In this document: in pieces, positions 27,044 through 35,757 of the stretch
Layout of the letters: each line of letters begins with the position of its first letter
How positions within the stretch are numbered: position 1 is the first letter of the stretch
Assembly (NCBI RefSeq): GCF_026250525.1
Contig: NZ_CP111043.1
Span: 4,229,001 to 4,293,000, forward strand
DNA length: 64,000 bases
Direction of reading: 5' to 3'
Origin: Chondrinema litorale
Lineage (GTDB): Bacteria; Bacteroidota; Bacteroidia; Cytophagales; Flammeovirgaceae
Made by a program: the position numbers and the translations under genes
The notes under the pieces: generated by a model
What the model saw: only the letters and a program-made list of their open reading frames with translations
Told to the model about the DNA's origin: nothing
The model's database searches: none

Positions 27044-28669
27044 ATGCGATATATCTATTTTTTTACGCTTGCACTTTTTGTGTTTTCTTGTACACCTTAC
27101 GACACAATTATTACCAATGGGAAAGTCTATGATGGAACAGGTGGAGGAATGCAAACTGTGGATATCGGAATAAAAAATGACCGAATAAAAACAGTAGGGG
27201 TAATAGAGAAGAAAAAGGCGGAAAACATAATTGATGCTGAAGGAAAAGTAGTGAGTCCGGGATTTATTAATAATTTAAGTTGGGCAGCATATCCATTAGA
27301 ATTAGATGGTCGCTCAATGAGTGATATTAAACAAGGTGTAACATTGGAGATTTTTGGAGAAGGAAGTTCACCGGGACCTTATAACTCAGAGAAGGTTAAA
27401 CACACACGTTTTAGCTTGGGACAAAATATGGATTATCTGGTTGAAAAAGGTATTTCGACAAACATTGCTTCATTTATTGGTGCAACCACTTTGCGCCTCC
27501 ACCAAATAGGAAGTGACGACAGGCCTCCTACACCTGAAGAACTCAAAAAAATGCAAGAATTGGTGAAAGAAGGTATGGAAGAAGGAGCTTTGGGTATTGG
27601 TAGCTCATTAATTTATCCACCTGCTTTTTTTGCCTCAACAGAAGAGCTGATTGCTTTGAGTAAAATTGCTGGTGAGTATAACGGTACTTACATTTCTCAT
27701 ATGCGGAGTGAAGGTGATAAACTGAAAGAGGCAGTTGAAGAATTGATAACCATTGCTAAAGAAGCAAATATAGATGCTGAAATTTATCATTTGAAAGCGG
27801 CAGGAGAAAGAAACTGGGATAAACTAGATGAAGTACTAGAATTGATTGAAAAAGCTCAGGAATCAGGTTTAAACATTACTGCAAATATGTACAATTACAC
27901 TGGCGCATCTACAGGTTTAGATGCTTGCTTGCCACCTTGGACACAAGATGGAGGTAAAGAGAAATGGCTAGCAAGATTGAATGACCCAGAAACCAAAAAG
28001 GAGATTATTGCAGAAATGCAGCAGTCAGAAAATGAATGGGAGAACTTTCTTCAATTAGCTGGCGATCCCAAAAATATTTTATTACTAGGTTTCGATAAAG
28101 ATTCTCTAAGTTATTTAAATGGTAAAAACCTCGGTGAGGTAGCCAAAGCAAGAGGTATTTCACCCGCAGAAACTGTTATTGATTTAATTGTAGCAAACAA
28201 TGGTGATATCAGTACAGCTTATTTTTTAATGTCAGAAGAAAATGTAAAGAAGCAATTAAAATTACCCTATATCACTTTTTGTTCTGATGCACGCTCAATT
28301 GCTTCTGAAGGCGATAATCTTAAGTACATGACTCACCCTCGTACATATGGCAACTTTGCCCGCTTACTTGGTAAGTATGTAAGGGAAGAAAAGGTATTGC
28401 GTATGGAAGAAGCCATCTACAAACTTTCAGGTCTTTCAGCAGAAAAACTCAAAATCGTAGAGAGAGGCAAACTACTCGAAGGGTATTTTGCAGACGTGGT
28501 AATTTTCGATCCAGAAAAAATAATAGATACAGCAACTTTTACAGAGCCGCACCAATATGCAGAAGGTGTCGAATATGTTTTTGTAAACGGTACACTTGTT
28601 TTAGAAAACGGAAAACATACTGGTGCGACTCCTGGTAAATTCGTAAAAGGTCCGGGATTTAAAAAATAA
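27044..28669 (+). CDS. N-acyl-D-amino-acid deacylase-like amidohydrolase lipoprotein
   Basis: The 541-residue protein has a lipoprotein signal (ALFVFSC, Cys about residue 16), then the amidohydrolase start YDTIITNGKVYDGTGGG. The usual PGFID-x-HxH metal motif is replaced by SPGFINNLSWAAYP (about 72-85), so the two N-terminal His ligands are absent. Later family elements remain: TYISHMRSEGD, AEIYHLKAAGERNW, and PRTYGNFARLLGKYVREE. It is 26 bp after the dipeptide epimerase gene and likely co-transcribed. A role on D-amino-acid-containing peptides is inferred. The altered metal site leaves the reaction uncertain. Confidence 0.75.
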   Translation: MRYIYFFTLALFVFSCTPYDTIITNGKVYDGTGGGMQTVDIGIKNDRIKTVGVIEKKKAENIIDAEGKVVSPGFINNLSWAAYPLELDGRSMSDIKQGVTLEIFGEGSSPGPYNSEKVKHTRFSLGQNMDYLVEKGISTNIASFIGATTLRLHQIGSDDRPPTPEELKKMQELVKEGMEEGALGIGSSLIYPPAFFASTEELIALSKIAGEYNGTYISHMRSEGDKLKEAVEELITIAKEANIDAEIYHLKAAGERNWDKLDEVLELIEKAQESGLNITANMYNYTGASTGLDACLPPWTQDGGKEKWLARLNDPETKKEIIAEMQQSENEWENFLQLAGDPKNILLLGFDKDSLSYLNGKNLGEVAKARGISPAETVIDLIVANNGDISTAYFLMSEENVKKQLKLPYITFCSDARSIASEGDNLKYMTHPRTYGNFARLLGKYVREEKVLRMEEAIYKLSGLSAEKLKIVERGKLLEGYFADVVIFDPEKIIDTATFTEPHQYAEGVEYVFVNGTLVLENGKHTGATPGKFVKGPGFKK

Positions 28670-28670
28670 A

Positions 28671-29126
28671 TCAGGCTTTAAGTAGAGCCAAAGATTCTGC
28701 TACACAAACAGCTTTTTCCTGACCTTCGATCTCAAAAGTTAATTTGAGTGTCATTTTCGCTGTGTATTCTTTTCTTAAAAGTTCGGTAAGCTTTACTCTG
28801 AGTCTCAAATTACTATTTACAGGTACATGAGACGAAAACCTCACTTTGTTTAAACCATAGTTTATACCCATGCTCACTTTTTCCACTTTAAATATTTGCT
28901 CCATAAAGTGTGGTGCCATAGAAAGTGTAAGATATCCATGTGCAATGGTAGTTTTAAAAGGCGATTCTACTTTACACCTCTCCACATCGGTATGAATCCA
29001 CTGAAAATCACCGGTTGCTTCTGCGAATTTGTTAATTTGCTCTTGAGTAACTTTATGCCATGGCGACATGCCAATTTCTTTACCCAGGTAATTTTCTATA
29101 TCATCCAAGCCATTAATGATGACCAT
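28671..29126 (-). CDS. MaoC-family hot-dog hydratase
   Basis: The 151-residue protein is a single hot-dog domain. The hydratase-2 motif is visible as FADATGDFQWIH-like sequence (FAEATGDFQWIHTD, about 30-43) with the catalytic Asp/His region, and SPFKTTIAHGYLTLSM (about 54-69). Such enzymes hydrate trans-2-enoyl-CoA, and some act in fatty-acid or polyhydroxyalkanoate metabolism. No beta-oxidation genes are adjacent. The stop is 1 bp away from the stop of the convergent D-aminoacylase-like gene. Confidence 0.85.
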   Translation of the reverse strand: MVIINGLDDIENYLGKEIGMSPWHKVTQEQINKFAEATGDFQWIHTDVERCKVESPFKTTIAHGYLTLSMAPHFMEQIFKVEKVSMGINYGLNKVRFSSHVPVNSNLRLRVKLTELLRKEYTAKMTLKLTFEIEGQEKAVCVAESLALLKA

Positions 29127-29177
29127 ACTAAGAAATTATAATTTGATGAATGTTTTGAAATAGGATAGTAAAAATAG

Positions 29178-29723
29178 TTAGTTCTTATCAAAAGGGATGA
29201 AAATAAACTTTCCCGGTGCAGCATCCAGATTGAATTTGGATATCAGGATAGAGTCTTTTTTCTCTTCATAATACTTAGATGCAATATCAGTTAAGGTTTC
29301 TTCCTCTTCCCAAAAGTGTACACCTTTCATAGGAATAATAAACCATCTTTCACCTAGTACATCATTACTTTTTACAGCATTAGCATTATTTACATTAAAC
29401 ATTAAAGAGACTTCCATAGACGAATATCTTTTTTCAACATCTCTATATAAACCATATAACCTGAAGTTATCACTGTCGAACGGATCGAAGCGTGTTTCTT
29501 TTAATGTTTGAATACGGAGCTCTTCATTTGCTTTATATTGCTCAAGCTGGTTTTGATATTCACTGGTAAGTTTTTTCAAACTGTCAGCCAGATGGGCGTT
29601 TTCAACAACCGATGATTGCCATTTATTTTGGTTTGTAATATAAAGGTAAGCAGTAAAAGCCACAAAAATCGTAAAAGCTACAATATTAATAATTGTGGGA
29701 ATTGCTGATGTCTTTTGATTCAT
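29178..29723 (-). CDS. Membrane-anchored coiled-coil protein of unknown function
   Basis: The 181-residue protein has one N-terminal transmembrane helix (about residues 9-27), a coiled-coil segment (about 40-72, SLKKLTSEYQNQLEQYKANE), and a C-terminal alpha/beta region ending with ISKFNLDAAPGKFIFIPFDKN. The last part (TLTDIASKYYEEKKDSILISK) faintly resembles a LysM-like or substrate-binding motif, but I would not assign it. It lies 51 bp upstream of the MaoC gene on the same strand. I do not recognise a named family. Confidence 0.6.
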   Translation of the reverse strand: MNQKTSAIPTIINIVAFTIFVAFTAYLYITNQNKWQSSVVENAHLADSLKKLTSEYQNQLEQYKANEELRIQTLKETRFDPFDSDNFRLYGLYRDVEKRYSSMEVSLMFNVNNANAVKSNDVLGERWFIIPMKGVHFWEEEETLTDIASKYYEEKKDSILISKFNLDAAPGKFIFIPFDKN

Positions 29724-29984
29724 TCTAGAACTTAAAAAAATTTACCAGTTAGTATTTATATTGAATTTTGCCTCAAATTTAGAATTTCTTTTTAATACTA
29801 GGGCTAATCCTTATTATATTTATAGCATACACTCCAAATACTAGACTTGTTATTTACTTTTTACAAGTTTTAATAATTCTATACAAATTTTTAAAGCAGT
29901 ATAATTTATTCTATTTTGGGTACTCTGATTAGCAAAAACAATCTCCAGTCTTCTTGAGAATGTAGCCATTTAAACTGAAACTCT

Positions 29985-32651
29985 ATGAAAATTTCTTTAC
30001 CCCAGTTGTGTAGAGCTATTGTATTTTTGTTTCTTGCCCAATATTCAATTTCTGCACAAGCAACACATATTGTAGGTGGTGAGTTAGAATTACAACATGT
30101 AGGTAATGACCTATACCAACTTGGATTAATACTGTATTTCGATAATATTTCTGGGTTAGAAGGAGCCCGAGACCCAAGTGCAACCATTTACATTTATAGC
30201 AAGTCAACCAACGTGCTTATTCGCCAATATACAATGCCAAGGGTTTCTGTATCTCGAGTAGAATATACCTCGCCAGAATGTGCAGTTGGTTATTTAAGTA
30301 CAGATAAATTGTACTACAGAACACAGGTAAGACTCTCTGCAAGCATATTTAACGATCCAAAGGGATATTATGCTGTTTATGAGCGCTGTTGTAGAAATGG
30401 TTCTGTACAAAATATTGTTGACCCTGGCGGAGCTGGTCAGGCATTTTATATGGAGTTTCCTGCTGTAGTGAAAGATGGTGAACCATTTGTGAATTCTACA
30501 CCAAAATTATTTCCTCCATTAAGCGATTATGCTTGTATAAATCAGCCATTTCAATTTGATTTTTCTGGATCGGATGCAGATGGCGATTCTTTGGTTTATT
30601 CATTGGTAACACCACTAAACGGACATAGTTCTAGGGATGAACCAGTACCAAACTTCCCTCAATCTGGACCTTACGAGACAGTAACGTTTCTGTCTAATTA
30701 CGATAGTACGAAGATGATTCCCGGAAATCCAGCATTAAGAATTGGAAAGAGTACTGGCTATTTGGAAGTTACACCTAGCGAAACAGGGCTTTTTGTATTT
30801 TCGGTAAAATGTGAAGAGTATAGAGATGGAGTAAAGATTGGTGAGGTATTAAGAGATTTTCAAATGATGGTGTTAGATTGTAAAGAGGCAAATGCACCAT
30901 CAGTTTTTGCAGAGACTGCAAGCGGAGAAATTCTAAGTACAACCGATACGCTTGTTTTTGAGCCGGGTAGAATAGATAACTGCATTAACTTTTTTGTAAC
31001 AGACCCCGATGATTTAACGAGTTTAACTACTATTATTAATCCTATTGGATTTGATGATAATGATTTTATTATAACAAGTGATCAAACTGGTATTACAAAT
31101 GGTGGAGATACAATTATGTATTCTATTTGTTTAGATGAGTGCCCAATCATTAAAAATCAACCTTACGAAATCCAGATAATTACAGCAGATAACTCTTGTA
31201 GTTTACCTTTAAGAGATACTATGAGTGTATATGTGCTAGTGCCAGAACCTAACACGCCACCAGATATCTTTAGTGATGATATTGTGTTTAATGACGCCAC
31301 TGGTTGCTACAGTGCAGAGGTGAACACAGATGAAGAAATTAGCTTTGATGTAATTGGTACAGACCCAGATGGTGATCCTGTGAAATTAAGTTTAATAGGT
31401 AATGGTTTTAATCCAGATGATGAGGGCATGTACTTTTCTGCCGATTCTGCACTGGCTACAGTAACATCAACTTTTAGTTGGATGCCTAGTTGTAGCAACC
31501 TACCTGTTGATGTAGAAGAAGCTATTTTTAACCTTCAATTTGTGGTAGGAGATATAGGTGTTTGTGGAACCAAAGCAACCGACACTATTTGTGTAGATTT
31601 AAAGGTAATTAGCAATCCGCCACCAAATAATGCACCTGAATTAAGTGCAGATAAAGAATTACGCATGGTGGAAGAAGGTGTTTTTTATGACACTGTAAGA
31701 GTGGGAGAAGAGTATGTGCTTAATCTCGAAAGTTACGATATTGATTCAGATAGTATCAGGTTAGTAGGAGACGTAGAAGGTTATGACTTTTCTGATTTAA
31801 ATATTTTCTTTGGAAACATCAGTGGTTTTGGCTTGGTTAGATCGCGGTTTTATTGGAGACCAACCTGTCATAATATTTTTGATGTTGAAAATGGTGCTAC
31901 CTCAGAAGTATTTGAGTTTGATTTTGTGACCAAAGATTACAAAGATTGTAATAATTCAGAAGGTGATAGTATTAAGCTGTTTCTTGTATTGATTTATGAA
32001 ATTAGTGTAGAAGATGCTCCAGTTATAAATATTGCAGGAGCAGATTACAATGAATCTGAAAAAACATTTGATGTTACTATTGAATCTGGAAATTTACTTG
32101 AACTTGAAATAGAAGGGCAAGATGAAACTAAAGATTTGCTCACATTAAGATTGAATGGGTTAAACTTTGATGCAGAAGCTGTGAATATGCTCTTTTCTAA
32201 TACTTCTGGAGTTTCACCTGTGCGAACATCTTTAAGTTGGGAGCCTGTCTGCGATTACTTTAATGATTCTATTGATAATACTTATATGGTTCAAATGGTA
32301 GTGAGCAATATTGCAGATTGTGGAGTTGCTGCTGCTGACACCATCAATTTAAGAATTAAACTTACTGATGTTCAAAGAGAAGCTGTAGAGGATTTTCCGA
32401 ATGCATTCTCTCCAGATGGTAACAATATTAATGATGAGTATGAAATTCTGGTTCTTCCACCAGATTTATGTAATGATCAGTTCAAATACATCGAGATTAC
32501 CAACCGCTGGGGTGATGTAGTTTTTTACGATGAAAATCGAGACTTTAAATGGGATGGTGGAGATAGTCCAGAAGGTGTATATTATTATCGGGTTAAGTAT
32601 ACAAAAACTCAGTATAAAGGCATCATAAATTTATTTAAAATAACGGAGTAG
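29985..32651 (+). CDS. T9SS type-B sorting-domain surface protein
   Basis: The 888-residue protein has a signal peptide (about 1-26) followed by THIVGGELEL, the start common in gliding-associated surface proteins. It has a large extracellular part with repeated modules (about 425-540, 550-670, 675-790), each containing NTPP/NNAPEL-like starts and a SWMPSC, YWRPTC or SWEPVC motif. The C-terminal T9SS type-B (gliding motility-associated) domain is about 800-888: FPNAFSPDGNNINDEYEI, YIEITNRWGDVVFY and PEGVYYYRVKY. It is predicted to be exported by the type IX system to the cell surface. The ligand is unknown. It is monocistronic. Confidence 0.88.
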   Translation: MKISLPQLCRAIVFLFLAQYSISAQATHIVGGELELQHVGNDLYQLGLILYFDNISGLEGARDPSATIYIYSKSTNVLIRQYTMPRVSVSRVEYTSPECAVGYLSTDKLYYRTQVRLSASIFNDPKGYYAVYERCCRNGSVQNIVDPGGAGQAFYMEFPAVVKDGEPFVNSTPKLFPPLSDYACINQPFQFDFSGSDADGDSLVYSLVTPLNGHSSRDEPVPNFPQSGPYETVTFLSNYDSTKMIPGNPALRIGKSTGYLEVTPSETGLFVFSVKCEEYRDGVKIGEVLRDFQMMVLDCKEANAPSVFAETASGEILSTTDTLVFEPGRIDNCINFFVTDPDDLTSLTTIINPIGFDDNDFIITSDQTGITNGGDTIMYSICLDECPIIKNQPYEIQIITADNSCSLPLRDTMSVYVLVPEPNTPPDIFSDDIVFNDATGCYSAEVNTDEEISFDVIGTDPDGDPVKLSLIGNGFNPDDEGMYFSADSALATVTSTFSWMPSCSNLPVDVEEAIFNLQFVVGDIGVCGTKATDTICVDLKVISNPPPNNAPELSADKELRMVEEGVFYDTVRVGEEYVLNLESYDIDSDSIRLVGDVEGYDFSDLNIFFGNISGFGLVRSRFYWRPTCHNIFDVENGATSEVFEFDFVTKDYKDCNNSEGDSIKLFLVLIYEISVEDAPVINIAGADYNESEKTFDVTIESGNLLELEIEGQDETKDLLTLRLNGLNFDAEAVNMLFSNTSGVSPVRTSLSWEPVCDYFNDSIDNTYMVQMVVSNIADCGVAAADTINLRIKLTDVQREAVEDFPNAFSPDGNNINDEYEILVLPPDLCNDQFKYIEITNRWGDVVFYDENRDFKWDGGDSPEGVYYYRVKYTKTQYKGIINLFKITE

Positions 32652-32750
32652 CACTTTTAAATCTCTGATAGAGGTTTCAATTGAAATCATATTCAACAAT
32701 TCATTTATTTCATTTGTTAGATTATAAACAATAAACACTATAATCATAAA

Positions 32751-33065
32751 ATGAAAACCATGAAAAATAGAGATTTTGATAGTTTAACTGAAGCGATAAA
32801 TTTATTAGTCAAAGAAGGATTTACTGAAGATTTTCAGGCAACTGATGATTACATTGAGGCTTTAAAGTCTGATAACAAGTATAAGCCAGAAGACTTAAAA
32901 ATTACTGAGCAATACAGATTTGAAGGAATGACTGATCCAGATGATTCTTCGGAATTATTAGCCATTGAAGCTAAAGATGGTATAAAAGGAACGATGGTAA
33001 TGGCATACGGAGCCAAACATTCTCAAAATACTGATTTAATAAAACAGATAAAATTTGAGAATTAA
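32751..33065 (+). CDS. Small conserved Bacteroidota protein, 104 residues
   Basis: This cytoplasmic protein has the pattern SLTEAINLLVKEGFTEDF, then YRFEGMTDPDDSSELLAIEA and GTMVMAYGAKHS. I recall related proteins in this phylum, some labelled phosphoribosylpyrophosphate synthetase, but the length and the absence of any PRPP-synthetase motif rule that function out. The start may be ATG 32751 or the ATG three codons later. It is first of a three-gene run ending with a ViaA-like protein (26 bp to the next gene). Confidence 0.65.
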   Translation: MKTMKNRDFDSLTEAINLLVKEGFTEDFQATDDYIEALKSDNKYKPEDLKITEQYRFEGMTDPDDSSELLAIEAKDGIKGTMVMAYGAKHSQNTDLIKQIKFEN

Positions 33066-33091
33066 TTTAGAATTTAACTAACCAGACCAAG

Positions 33092-33553
33092 GTGGATCCA
33101 TTATTTAAAAAGCTTAATTTTAAAGATCAAGATGAAGTGGTGGTGTTACATGCACCAAAAAGCTTTTTGCCTAATCTTGAAAATATGCAAGGTTTAACTA
33201 AGGTGTTTGAATCTGCCGAAGAGCTAAAAAGTATCGGTTTTTTGCTTGTTTTTGTTACTGAAAAAGAAGTAATGGAAAATATAGTAAGAACAAATGCTGA
33301 AAAATTTGAAGGTGACACATTGGTCTGGATTGCTTATCCTAAAAAAAGCTCTAAAAAATATACCTGCAATTTTAATCGTGATACAGGCTGGGAAGTGTTC
33401 GGCGAGCACGATATGGAACCTGTAAGACAAGTTGCTATTGACGAAGATTGGAGTGCTTTAAGATTTAGAAAAATAGATTACATTAAAAAGATGACTAGAA
33501 GAGAATCTTTTGCCTTGTCAGAAAAAGCTAAATCGAGACTTCCTAAAAAGTAA
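33092..33553 (+). CDS. Uncharacterised protein, 153 residues
   Basis: The frame opens with GTG at 33092 (MDPLFKKLNFKDQDEV). The product has an alternating strand/helix pattern (VVVLHAPKSFLPNL, LLVFVTEKEVMENI, TLVWIAYPKKSSKKY) and a basic C terminus. It resembles small proteins of the DUF3052 type that I recall from Bacteroidota, with an IAYPK and NRDTGWEVFG pattern, but I cannot verify this. It lies 26 bp after one small gene and 9 bp before the VWA gene, so the three are probably one transcript. Confidence 0.65.
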   Translation: MDPLFKKLNFKDQDEVVVLHAPKSFLPNLENMQGLTKVFESAEELKSIGFLLVFVTEKEVMENIVRTNAEKFEGDTLVWIAYPKKSSKKYTCNFNRDTGWEVFGEHDMEPVRQVAIDEDWSALRFRKIDYIKKMTRRESFALSEKAKSRLPKK

Positions 33554-33562
33554 TTTTCCTTT

Positions 33563-35206
33563 ATGAACAAATCCTTTTCAGAGATAAGAAATGATTTTGA
33601 GCAGTTTATTGAATTTGGGAGTGCATTTGACAAACCAACCAGAGAATATCTAGTATTTTATCTTTATTATAACATCACAGGCGAGGTGTTTAATGAAGAT
33701 AAACCACAAGGCGATTATTTTAATTATTTACATGCAAGCTTAGATCGCATCTTTCAAAATCAAAATCTGAAAAAAGCCACAAAAAATAATCAGGTGCTCA
33801 CCAACGAAATTATTAATGATATTTTAAAGTGGGTTAAGAGAACTGATAAAAAGGTGAAGGAAAATAATCCTTATTATCATGAATTACACTCATTTGATAG
33901 TTGGAGCCACAAACCCACATTTCTATGGAAAGACAGTTGGTATAATTTAGTTAATCAACTCAAAGAAATTTATGGGAGAGATGAGTTAGATGTAGCTTTT
34001 TACATAGAAAAGTTCAAGGTTTTAATGCCAAATGCCCCCTCAAATGTTACAGATCAAAAACTAGCAGATAAGCAAGAGTATAAATCTGAATTAGATATTA
34101 TTATTGATGATTTGCTTGCTCAATGGGATGCTTTACTTACTGCTAAAATTTTAAAATGGCAGTTAAAAGAATTGATAAAAGAGTTTGAAGGTTTTAATAC
34201 ACTCATTGAAAAAAAGCTGTCTGAATACATCAAATTGATGGGAATAGTAAATCCATTTGCAGAAGAAGCTGGTAATTATTGGGATATGTCGAGAGGTTTG
34301 TGGGCTGATACCGGTTTTTCAGTATTAGAAAAATACAGTGAGCTTTTAGAAGAAGAAAAGGGAATAAAAGAATTGGCAGATTTACTTGGCCAAATGCGTG
34401 AAGCTGAAATAGAATTGCAAGAGGAAATTTATGAAGATGTAATTATAAAAAAAGAATGGATTAAGGATGAAACCTTAAAAGAAGAAGTAGGAGGGATTAA
34501 AAGTAGTAACGATTTAAATACCATGCTGCCATCAGAAGCAGCTTATTTAGCTGATAATGATACTTCTTTGGCTTTCTACCAAAAATTTGCTGACCACAGC
34601 TTGCTATCTTTTTACTATGAAGGAAAAAGAATGGTTACCAGCGATAGGTTCAATTATTATGCTGTTCAGAAACAAAAAAAGAAAGAAAAGGGGCCGTTTA
34701 TTTTATGTATAGATACCAGCGGTTCTATGTATGGGACACCTTCTCAAATCGCTAAAGTCTTGGTTTTTGCAATAATGAAAATGGCAGCAGATGAACAGCG
34801 AAAATGCTATCTTATTAACTTCTCAATTGGCATTAAAACCATTAACCTAACAGACATCGCTAATTCGATTGATAAGATCGTAGAGTTTCTAAGAATGTCT
34901 TTTGATGGTGGAACTGATGTAGGACCAGCACTTTCTGAAACGTTGGATGTTTTACAAACCAATGATTATAAAGATGCAGATGTATTGATGGTCTCTGATT
35001 TTGTGATGTTTAAAATTAGAGAAGATCTACTAGAAAAAATTAAACGGGAGCAATACAAGGGAACTCAGTTTCATAGCTTAACACTTTCTGACAAAGCAAA
35101 TTTAGAAGTATTAGAAGCTTTTGATAACTCTTGGGCATACGATCCTGAAAGGAAAGATATTATTAGGTTATTAGCCAACGATTTGCATAATATGGATGTA
35201 AATTAA
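33563..35206 (+). CDS. ViaA-like von Willebrand factor A protein
   Basis: The 547-residue protein has an all-helical N-terminal domain (about 1-350) and a C-terminal VWA domain with an intact MIDAS: CIDTSGSMYG (about 384-393), the conserved Thr region SFDGGTDVGPALSETL (about 450-465), and MVSDFVMF (about 486-493). Length and the order of domains match ViaA, the partner of the MoxR-type AAA+ ATPase RavA. No AAA+ gene lies within several kilobases on either side, unlike the usual ravA-viaA pair. The two small upstream genes may be its functional partners, which is inference from spacing only. Confidence 0.78.
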   Translation: MNKSFSEIRNDFEQFIEFGSAFDKPTREYLVFYLYYNITGEVFNEDKPQGDYFNYLHASLDRIFQNQNLKKATKNNQVLTNEIINDILKWVKRTDKKVKENNPYYHELHSFDSWSHKPTFLWKDSWYNLVNQLKEIYGRDELDVAFYIEKFKVLMPNAPSNVTDQKLADKQEYKSELDIIIDDLLAQWDALLTAKILKWQLKELIKEFEGFNTLIEKKLSEYIKLMGIVNPFAEEAGNYWDMSRGLWADTGFSVLEKYSELLEEEKGIKELADLLGQMREAEIELQEEIYEDVIIKKEWIKDETLKEEVGGIKSSNDLNTMLPSEAAYLADNDTSLAFYQKFADHSLLSFYYEGKRMVTSDRFNYYAVQKQKKKEKGPFILCIDTSGSMYGTPSQIAKVLVFAIMKMAADEQRKCYLINFSIGIKTINLTDIANSIDKIVEFLRMSFDGGTDVGPALSETLDVLQTNDYKDADVLMVSDFVMFKIREDLLEKIKREQYKGTQFHSLTLSDKANLEVLEAFDNSWAYDPERKDIIRLLANDLHNMDVN

Positions 35207-35250
35207 ATTTTCATGTAAAGTCTAAATATTTAAGTGAAAAAAATACAAAA

Positions 35251-35277
35251 AGCCAGTAGTAAAATTTACTACTGGCT
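35251..35277. terminator. Bidirectional terminator between viaA-like and YkvA genes
   Basis: A stem of about 12-13 bp (AGCCAGTAGTAAA at 35251-35263 with 35265-35277) is flanked by A residues on the left and T residues on the right, so it can end transcripts from both convergent genes. Confidence 0.82.
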
Positions 35278-35297
35278 TTTTGTATTAATTAGATTTA

Positions 35298-35750
35298 TCA
35301 ATCGGGCTTATTTACTTGCCAATCGTAATCTGAATAATCTTCAACATTAGTTGCATTATCCACTTCAACAATTTCTGCTTTTTCAAACTGAGGGAACCAA
35401 TCGTCGAGTTTTTCTTTGGCTTTCTTTTTAATTTCAGGAGTAATGGACTCTTTAATTTGCGTAATTGCCAATATTAAAGCGCCTAAATCATCAGTAAATC
35501 CTATTAAAGGAATAAAATCTGGTAAAAAATCAAAGGGAAGAATAAAATAGCCTAAAGCACCTACAATAGTTGCTTTAGCTTGTAGAGAAACATCGTCAGA
35601 TTTAAAAGCATAGTAAAGTAAGAGTGATGAGTAAACTACTTTTAAGCCGGCTTTTTCTCCAAGTTTTTTAATTTTTTTCCATAAAACAGTTTCAGAAAAA
35701 TGTTTTTGATACTGTTTTAGGTCTTTTAAGTTAAGCTCTTCTATTTCCAT
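35298..35750 (-). CDS. YkvA-family (DUF1232) membrane protein
   Basis: The chosen start is the ATG at 35750 (MEIEELNLKDLKQY, 150 residues). A longer frame opens at 35786 but overlaps the neighbouring reductase gene, and its extra residues look non-coding. The conserved DUF1232 core is KATIVGALGYFILPFDFLPDFIP (middle shown as LGYFILPFDFLPDFIPLIGF, about 78-97), a hydrophobic hairpin, followed by DDLGALILAI. The function of the family is unknown. It ends at the bidirectional terminator and lies 7 bp after the reductase stop, so it is probably second in that operon. Confidence 0.8.
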   Translation of the reverse strand: MEIEELNLKDLKQYQKHFSETVLWKKIKKLGEKAGLKVVYSSLLLYYAFKSDDVSLQAKATIVGALGYFILPFDFLPDFIPLIGFTDDLGALILAITQIKESITPEIKKKAKEKLDDWFPQFEKAEIVEVDNATNVEDYSDYDWQVNKPD

Positions 35751-35757
35751 AAAAAAT

